Assembly: GCA_021775835.1 (NCBI GenBank)
Contig: JAJFHC010000125.1
Coordinates: 1-64,000, forward strand
Reading direction: 5' to 3'
DNA length: 64,000 bases
Source of the DNA: Hyphomicrobiales bacterium
Lineage (GTDB): Bacteria; Pseudomonadota; Alphaproteobacteria; Rhizobiales; JAJFHC01
A program made the translations under genes and the position numbers. Positions 58,370 through 64,000 of this stretch are shown here, piece by piece. The first letter of the stretch is position 1, and the number at the start of each line of letters is the position of its first letter. The notes beneath the pieces are model-generated. The model did not search any database. It saw only the letters and a list, made by a program, of their open reading frames with translations, and was not told the origin of the DNA.

Positions 58370-59263
58370 TCAGGAGTTCTGCGTCACGTAACGCGCCACA
58401 TCGGCATGGCGGGCAAACCAGACATCGCCTTTCGATTTCGCGTGCCGGATCAGTTCTTCGAGAATCCAGATCCGCGAGCGGTAACCGATCACGAAAGGAT
58501 GCATGACGAGCTGGAACAGGCCGCCCTCCTCGTAAGCCGCATCCAGTTCGCGGCGGAAGATTTCGAATACTTCATCGGGTGTCGCATAGGGGCGCGTCGG
58601 CGGGGAGCGGTTGAACATCAGGTAGACCGCATCGTCCCGCAACCATTCGACCGGAACTTCCACAACACCGGTAGCCTCGCCATCGACCTCGAGTTCATAG
58701 CAGTTCTCATCGGCCATCAGGGAACTGTCGTACAAAAGCCCCAGCTCACGCACGATCGCAATTGTGTGGCGGCTCAGATCCCAGTTGGCGGATCGAAACC
58801 CCACAGGTTCCGTACCACAGACTTCCTTGAGCGTATCGAAGGCCCTGAACATCAGCGCGCGCTCGTTTTCATGGGTCAGCAACGCGTTGTTCTCGTGGAT
58901 CCATCCATGCATCCCGATCTCGTGGCCGTTGTCCTGGATCCGGCGCGGCTCGTCCCGGTCAATGAGAGCGACCACTGCCGGCATGAAAAAGCTGGCATGA
59001 ACATTCTCACGATCGAGCACGTCCAGAATACGCGGCACCCCCACGCGGCGCCCGAACTCGCCCCACGCCAGACGCCCCACAGCGCGCCCGCCGGCACCCA
59101 TTTCGAAAGTCTCGTGATCACAGTCAAACGACAGCGCGACCGCTGCGCGAGCGCCGCCGGGCCATGTCTTTGGTTTGAGCGCACGTCCGGCGCGCACTTG
59201 GCCGACCACTGTGCGCCACTCCTGATCTGGCCATTGCCATGGCGCCACGTCTTCGTTCGGCAT
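58370..59263 (-). CDS. Polysaccharide deacetylase family protein (NodB homology)
   Basis: 297-residue metal-dependent hydrolase. ALSFDCDHET carries the catalytic Asp and the metal Asp. HEIGMHGWIHEN carries the metal His pair (HGxxHE form), VGFRSANWDLSR the third motif and FQLVMHPFVIGYRSR the fifth with its His. The absence of a signal peptide and the PWQWPDQEWRTVVGQVRAGRALKPKTWPGGARAAV lead are typical of the cytosolic PuuE/allantoinase-like group that acts on small amides rather than cell-wall glycans. It is the last gene of an SDR–SnoaL–deacetylase operon with 12-bp spacings. Confidence 0.9.
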   Translation of the reverse strand: MPNEDVAPWQWPDQEWRTVVGQVRAGRALKPKTWPGGARAAVALSFDCDHETFEMGAGGRAVGRLAWGEFGRRVGVPRILDVLDRENVHASFFMPAVVALIDRDEPRRIQDNGHEIGMHGWIHENNALLTHENERALMFRAFDTLKEVCGTEPVGFRSANWDLSRHTIAIVRELGLLYDSSLMADENCYELEVDGEATGVVEVPVEWLRDDAVYLMFNRSPPTRPYATPDEVFEIFRRELDAAYEEGGLFQLVMHPFVIGYRSRIWILEELIRHAKSKGDVWFARHADVARYVTQNS

Positions 59264-59275
59264 TCGGCGTTATCC

Positions 59276-59791
59276 CTAGTGTCTGTTTCCTGATACCGGT
59301 CCGTCGATATCTGGTGCCGTCCAGCCGGGCGGCGGTGCGGCCCGATCTACCTTATGAATCGGTACCGTAAATCCTGCATCACAACCGTTCATGACCATAT
59401 GTCGTTCGGCAATCAGCCAGTGGCTGGACTGGCAAACCAATCGGTCCAGGTACTGTCCCATGATCGTTGCGGTTGAACCATCCGCCCGCTCATGCCAGGC
59501 GTAGACATAACTGGTGGATTGGGCTGCGACGTTACTTTCAAAATCGATCATGACGTTTGACAGATGATGGGAAGTCCGGGTCCAGCGCCACATACGCTCC
59601 AGCGATTGGCGCAGGGCGTCAGATCCGTTGCTCTTTAGCCGGGCGTTGTCTCCGTAGTCGACGACACAATCATCGGTGAAAAGTGCCGCCAGTGACACCA
59701 GGTCCATCCGGTCCAACGCGATGCAGTACGCCGTCAGCGTTCGTTCGATTTCGTGCTCGGCCAGCAGGCGCTGCAGGTACTGTTCACTCAT
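59276..59791 (-). CDS. SnoaL/NTF2-like protein
   Basis: 171-residue protein with the cone-shaped NTF2 fold of small cyclases, isomerases and dioxygenase beta subunits. LLAEHEIERTLTAYCIALDRMDLVSLAALFTDDCVVDYG is the typical first part, with HHLSNVMIDFESNVAAQSTSYVYAWH and a C-terminal LVCQSSHWLIAERHMVMNG strand pair. The ATG at 59789-59791 fits the family length; the longer frame to 59914 lies in the SDR gene. Its neighbours are an SDR 11 bp upstream and a deacetylase downstream, so it probably serves a small-molecule catabolic step. Confidence 0.85.
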   Translation of the reverse strand: MSEQYLQRLLAEHEIERTLTAYCIALDRMDLVSLAALFTDDCVVDYGDNARLKSNGSDALRQSLERMWRWTRTSHHLSNVMIDFESNVAAQSTSYVYAWHERADGSTATIMGQYLDRLVCQSSHWLIAERHMVMNGCDAGFTVPIHKVDRAAPPPGWTAPDIDGPVSGNRH

Positions 59792-59802
59792 TTGGTGTCT
59801 TT

Positions 59803-60582
59803 CTACCGGACATAGGTGGCCCCGTTGACGTCCAGCGTGGCGCCCGAAAGATGTTTCGACTTGCCCTCCGCCAGAAAAGCGATGAGTCCGGCGATTTCCG
59901 ATGGCGGAACCCATTCTCCCATGGCCAGCGATTTCGTCACTTGCTCCTCACCGCCCTGCATGGCGGCAAAGTCCTCAGACATCTTTGTCCGTACAATTCC
60001 CGGCGCAATGATGTGACTCAGTATGTTGTCGCGGGCATAACCGCGGGCCACCGATTGGGCCGCCGCACGGATTGCGCCCTTGGAGGCGGCGTACGCAATC
60101 ATCGATGGGTTTGTGACGCCTTGCTGGGCAACCCAGCTTGACATCGTGATCAGGACACCGCCGCCGCGGGTTCTAAAATGGCGAACCGCACCCCGCATGA
60201 GCCGTGCCGGTGCCTGCACATTGATCTGATACTGTGTCTCCCAGGCGTTCAGCCAGTCGTGCTCATCGTCATCGATGCCGCCGACAGGAATCATGGTCGC
60301 CGCGTTGAGCACAGCCACATCCACGTGACCGCGCCAGTCAACCGCCGCCCGCCAGAGGTGCTCCACAGCCTCGTTACTCGCGAAGTCCCCCGCGCACAGA
60401 CAATATCTGTCCGCAGAAAAACCCTCTACAACGGCTTCCGCGCCGGCCAGGTCGCCGTCGTTTCCGCGATGATGCAGGATCACTCGGAAACCAGCATCCA
60501 GAAGCGTGCGGGCGGTTACCGCACCAATCCCCTGAGAGGCACCGGTAAGAAGCACAATCCGCCCGTTAGAAGCTGCCGTCAT
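59803..60582 (-). CDS. Short-chain dehydrogenase/reductase
   Basis: 259-residue classical SDR. TGASQGIGAVTARTLL is the cofactor loop, HHRGNDGD follows the second strand, LNAATMIPVG replaces the usual NNAG, and the catalytic set lies in TMSSWVAQQGVTNPSMIAYAASKGA. The C-terminus LSGATLDVNGATYVR is standard. It is the first gene of the SDR–SnoaL–deacetylase operon, and 60583-60718 before it shows no clear promoter. The substrate is unknown. Confidence 0.9.
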   Translation of the reverse strand: MTAASNGRIVLLTGASQGIGAVTARTLLDAGFRVILHHRGNDGDLAGAEAVVEGFSADRYCLCAGDFASNEAVEHLWRAAVDWRGHVDVAVLNAATMIPVGGIDDDEHDWLNAWETQYQINVQAPARLMRGAVRHFRTRGGGVLITMSSWVAQQGVTNPSMIAYAASKGAIRAAAQSVARGYARDNILSHIIAPGIVRTKMSEDFAAMQGGEEQVTKSLAMGEWVPPSEIAGLIAFLAEGKSKHLSGATLDVNGATYVR

Positions 60583-60718
60583 GATGAGTATCCGCTGGAA
60601 GGGTCCTGGGAAGTTGTTCCGGCACCACTATGGCACAAGCGGACTAATGCGAAAACGGTCCCGTGGAATTGACACCAACCCCTTCAGTTTCTCCGCCTTG
60701 CGGCGCAGTGCCTTTCTG

Positions 60719-63700
60719 TCATTCCGGCATCTGGGCCGCCTTGCCAGCCCGTTTCGAGGTCCGCCACTGCTTCCATGCATCTCCATCGTATGGCCACTTG
60801 GCCTTGTCGACACACCATCCCGGCGGTTCAGGACTCAGGTGCAGGGATTTGCGCTGTGTCCGTGTCAGGCAGCGTGGCGCACGCTCCTTCACCCGGTTGA
60901 CCAGGGCCTGGGTATCCGAAGGAATGCGCCAAAGGCGTGCCGAGCCATCCAGGGAAGCCGTCACCACATGCGAATTGTCAGGTGAGAACCGCGCGCTGCT
61001 GACCTGGTCGCCATGCCCCCTGAGAACGGCGATCTGTTCGCCCTGCGTCGTGTCCCACAACCGTGCAGTATTGTCCGAAGATGCCGTGAGGACGCGCGCG
61101 CCGTCGTTCGAGAACCGGGCGCTGTTGACCTCGTTTTCATGTCCTCTGAAGACCACGATTTCCGCGCCCGTAGCCACATCCCACAGCCGTGCCGTTTCAT
61201 CCGAGGAAGCCGTGACGAGGCGCCGGCCATCCGGAGAGAAATGCGCATCCTCCACACCGCTTTGATGGCCCTTGAGGACCGCAATCTGACTCTTCTTCGC
61301 AACGTCCCACAAGCGTGCGGTGTTATCCCACGACGCCGTCACAAGCATCGATCCGTCCGGCGAAAACTGTGCATTTGCCACCTCGGCCGCATGACCTTTG
61401 AGAGTACCGGACAGCTTTCCGCTCGCAACCTCCCACAACCGGACGACATTATCGGCGGCAATACTCCACGAGACCGTGGCAACCAGTGACCCGTCGGGAG
61501 AGAATTGGGCCCTCACCACCTCGCCCTCATGTCCGCCAAGAACAGCCACCGTTTTTCCGGTCGCCGAATCCCACAGCCGTGCCGTATACCCCGAACCCGA
61601 CTCCGGGCCGGACGCTGCAGTGACGACGCGGGAGCCGTCCGGGGAGAATTGCGCACTGATGACATTACCCTGGTGCCCCGTGAGACGGGCAATCTGCTTG
61701 GCTTTTGCCACGTCCCACAGCCGTGCCGTACCGTCTCTGGATGCCGTCACGACCCGTGTTCCGTCGGGCGAAAACGCGGCCGTCAAAACGCCGCCTTTGT
61801 GACCCGTTAGCCGGGCAACCTGCTCACCGGCGGGGACATTCCAGATCCGGACCGACCTGTCTGCCGAACTGGTGACGACCTGCGATCCGTCGGCGGAAAA
61901 CTGGGCGTCGGTCACTGTTCTTCTATGCGCGTCGAGGATGACAACCTGGGTTTTTGAAAAAGTGTCCCAAAGACGAGCCGTGTTGTCCTGCGATGCGGTG
62001 GCGATGCGGGAGCCATCCGGTGAGAATCTCGCGTCTGTCACGTTGCCTTCGTGACCCCTGAACACGTCGACTTGCCTGCCGGTGTCCGTGTCCCAAAGCC
62101 TTACCGTACGGTCCGAAGAGGCGGTGACGATGCGAGAGCCGTCGGGTGAAAACCGCGCGCTGTTCAGCTTTTCGATATGTCCGTTGAGGACGGCTGTTTG
62201 CCAGCCCCTTGTTGCATCCCAAAGCCGGGCGGTCCGGTCGTGTGAGGCCGTGAGAATTCTGGAACCGTCAGGCGAGAACCGGGCGTTCCCGACCACATCC
62301 GAATGTCCGATCAGAACGGATATCTGCTGACCTGTGCGTGCATCCCACAACCTGGCAGTCGGGTCGAGAGAAGTCGTGACCACGCGAGATCCGTCAGGCG
62401 AGAACCGGGCACTGTTGACGGAACTCACATGTCCCCTGAGGACCGCGAGTTCCTCTCCAGTGCCGGCGTCCCATAGCCGCGCCGTCGTGTCCCATGATCC
62501 TGTCACGATGCGTTTTCCGTCTGCAGAAAACTCAACGCTCTCGACTGTTCCCTCATGTCCCTTGAGGACAACGACCTGCTTGCCTGTTGTCGCGTTCCAG
62601 ACCCGGGCCGTGCTGTCTCCTGATCCCGTGACGATTTGCAAACCGTTCGGTGAATACCGGGCGCTCCAGACTTCCTTTCCATGGCCTTTCAGGACAGCAA
62701 CCTGTTTGCCGGTTGCAATGTTCCAGACCCGCGCGGTCTTGTCGTCGGAGGTTGTGACGAGTCCGGATCCGTCCGGTGAAAACCGCACGCCCCTTAGCGG
62801 GCCCTTGTGGCCTTTGAAAACGTGAACCGGCGCACCAGTCTGTACATCCCACATCCGTGCCAGACCATCGGAGGTTTTTCCGCGAGCAAAGGTGACGACT
62901 TGTTTTCCATCCGGTGAGAACAGGGTACCGTCGACGGCAGCGCCCTGCTGACTGATGATGATGCGCTCCTTCTGGGCAACAGCCGCGCTGTAGAGACCGA
63001 CCTCAGCCGCGGCAACATAGGGGCGAACTCTGTGCAGTTCATCTTCCGCCGACTGGTCTCTCAGGCCTTCGAGCGCCACCAGCATGCCGGAGATGGTGTT
63101 GCCGGCATTCGTCTGTTCCTGTGCCAGGTCGGCCAGATGGAGAGATTGCGCGACCAGGGCGAAATCACGCTCCCGAAGGGCCTTGAGTCTTGCCAGGTCC
63201 GTTTTCGCGCCGATGTCTTGTGCACGTTTCAGGGATTTCTCCGTGGCAGTCCGCCGGGCATCCGCCTCCTGCGCGCGCAACTGGGCACCTTTCTCGCTCT
63301 GGAAAGCGGCATCGCGGCGTGCTTCTGCTCCCAGCACCAGTTCCAGGGCCCGCTTTTCACTCTTGAGCGCCGCGTCACGCTGTGCGTCGGTGTCGAGCTT
63401 TTGCATGTAGATCATGCCCGAGATCACGGTCATTATGCCGACCAGCGCAGCCGCCACCGATGCGGAGATACGCAGTTTCCGCCGGCGCATTGCAGCCTTT
63501 CGGCTGTCCGCAATGTACTGGCGGTGAGATCCGGTTGGGCCCGGCCCCTTCTCAGGCTGCGCCTCCAGCCACTGTTCTGCGTTGTCGAGTGCGCGGCCTC
63601 GGAGCGGAAGCGCGCCTATTCTTTGTTGTGCTTCCCACTGACGGGCAAATTCGCCCAGACGTGTATGCTGCCGGATCCAGCCGATATCGGCATTGAGGGC

Positions 63701-64000
63701 GTCGGCAAGTTTGGAAACCGAGGCGCTAATGTCCTTGCGTTTCGTGAAGTCGACTGAGTCGTGCCTTGAGAGTGCTATCGGTACGAGGTCCGCAGGCACT
63801 TCACGGATCAGAATTGGCACGACGCGCTTATTCAACCCACCGGCACAATCGAGCTCCCACTGACAAAGCTCCGATTTGGCCGAGTGTTGACTTAACCCAT
63901 AAACGATCGTGTCAGCTTCTTTGATCAGCGGCTGGACGTGCTCCGTCCATTCTTCATGGCCCAGGAGATCGTCAGGACCCCGAATGATGTCGATGCCCTC
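60719..64000 (-). CDS. TIR domain-WD40 repeat membrane protein, N-terminus cut by window
   Basis: 1093 residues are visible and the frame is open to the window edge. The first part is a TIR domain (DIIRGPDDLLGHEEWTEHVQPLIKEADTIVYGLSQHSAKSELCQWELDCA with the candidate NADase Glu in CQWEL, then NKRVVPILI). Next come a basic linker, one membrane helix (ISASVAAALVGIMTVISGMIYM) and a charged coiled coil. Sixteen WD40 units follow, most reading FSPDGSRvvTASsDnTARLWDv.tG.qiaVLkGHe..V..Ar. A TTG at 63835 is not a real start because the TIR motif continues upstream. The array could form two seven-bladed propellers. Together with the TIR-TPR gene at 49912 it suggests a defence or signalling role. Confidence 0.88.
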   Translation of the reverse strand, partial: EGIDIIRGPDDLLGHEEWTEHVQPLIKEADTIVYGLSQHSAKSELCQWELDCAGGLNKRVVPILIREVPADLVPIALSRHDSVDFTKRKDISASVSKLADALNADIGWIRQHTRLGEFARQWEAQQRIGALPLRGRALDNAEQWLEAQPEKGPGPTGSHRQYIADSRKAAMRRRKLRISASVAAALVGIMTVISGMIYMQKLDTDAQRDAALKSEKRALELVLGAEARRDAAFQSEKGAQLRAQEADARRTATEKSLKRAQDIGAKTDLARLKALRERDFALVAQSLHLADLAQEQTNAGNTISGMLVALEGLRDQSAEDELHRVRPYVAAAEVGLYSAAVAQKERIIISQQGAAVDGTLFSPDGKQVVTFARGKTSDGLARMWDVQTGAPVHVFKGHKGPLRGVRFSPDGSGLVTTSDDKTARVWNIATGKQVAVLKGHGKEVWSARYSPNGLQIVTGSGDSTARVWNATTGKQVVVLKGHEGTVESVEFSADGKRIVTGSWDTTARLWDAGTGEELAVLRGHVSSVNSARFSPDGSRVVTTSLDPTARLWDARTGQQISVLIGHSDVVGNARFSPDGSRILTASHDRTARLWDATRGWQTAVLNGHIEKLNSARFSPDGSRIVTASSDRTVRLWDTDTGRQVDVFRGHEGNVTDARFSPDGSRIATASQDNTARLWDTFSKTQVVILDAHRRTVTDAQFSADGSQVVTSSADRSVRIWNVPAGEQVARLTGHKGGVLTAAFSPDGTRVVTASRDGTARLWDVAKAKQIARLTGHQGNVISAQFSPDGSRVVTAASGPESGSGYTARLWDSATGKTVAVLGGHEGEVVRAQFSPDGSLVATVSWSIAADNVVRLWEVASGKLSGTLKGHAAEVANAQFSPDGSMLVTASWDNTARLWDVAKKSQIAVLKGHQSGVEDAHFSPDGRRLVTASSDETARLWDVATGAEIVVFRGHENEVNSARFSNDGARVLTASSDNTARLWDTTQGEQIAVLRGHGDQVSSARFSPDNSHVVTASLDGSARLWRIPSDTQALVNRVKERAPRCLTRTQRKSLHLSPEPPGWCVDKAKWPYDGDAWKQWRTSKRAGKAAQMPE

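Noticed and set aside
61000..62900. Dense repeated segments near the right edge
   Set aside because: They are the coding repeats of WD40 blades (FSPDGS…ARLWD) on the minus strand, not a mobile element or satellite.

Overview
The window is a stretch of an alphaproteobacterial chromosome. The signs are a folD–DUF167–YggT block, a group-11 ECF sigma factor RpoE with its ChrR anti-sigma partner, GlxBCD/GlnT-type genes like those of rhizobia and methylamine users, and several Dpp-, Liv- and family-1-type solute-binding proteins. Genes are dense, GC-rich and usually start at a clear ribosome binding site. I cannot name the genus. folD at the left edge and a TIR-WD40 gene at the right edge are cut by the window.

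Layout. 0-1.8 kb: housekeeping genes (folD, DUF167, YggT), a tRNA-Ala(CGC), and a short repeated remnant behind the tRNA. 1.9-8.1 kb: a signalling island with two histidine kinases, an Rcp1-like response regulator, a receiver-kinase protein whose phosphoacceptor His is replaced by Ala, and a Tat-exported solute-binding protein with no transporter beside it. 8.2-22.2 kb: a peptide or amino-acid scavenging island with a GntR regulator, two MlrC/M81 proteins, a dipeptide ABC transporter with fused ATPases, an M20 hydrolase, a gamma-glutamyltransferase-like protein, a RidA protein and an enolase-superfamily enzyme. 22.4-30.2 kb: mixed genes, namely a miniature flagellar-rod-like protein, a glutamine amidotransferase, two SDRs, a TerB-like protein, a PAP2/GtrA/GT2 membrane-glycolipid cluster and an adenylate cyclase.

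30.2-47.9 kb is the most striking part. A tightly overlapping operon encodes three bacterial microcompartment shell proteins (BMC-T, BMC-H, BMC-P), an acylating-type aldehyde dehydrogenase, a malate-dehydrogenase-like enzyme with an extra N-terminal domain, an opine-dehydrogenase-family protein and a GlnT/GmaS-like glutamine synthetase homologue. Around it lie a sarcosine-oxidase-like flavoprotein, an SDR, a GlxBCD (N-methylglutamate-synthase-like) operon, a five-gene Liv-type ABC transporter, a RidA protein and a GntR regulator. Four copies of one palindrome (consensus TGTATACTGTATACA) sit in front of exactly these transcription units, so they form one regulon. I infer a metabolosome that takes up an amine, glutamylates it, converts it to an N-alkylglutamate, releases an aldehyde by flavin oxidation and turns the aldehyde into an acyl-CoA inside a shell. 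The substrate is unknown.

48-64 kb: a MerR-type regulator, a TupA-like ATP-grasp protein, a truncated Rossmann gene, a TIR-TPR membrane protein, a dienelactone hydrolase with a leaderless NMT1-like binding protein, rpoE-chrR with two matching promoter candidates, a fasciclin protein, a MipA barrel, DUF2177, a deacetylase/SnoaL/SDR operon, and a large TIR-WD40 membrane protein.
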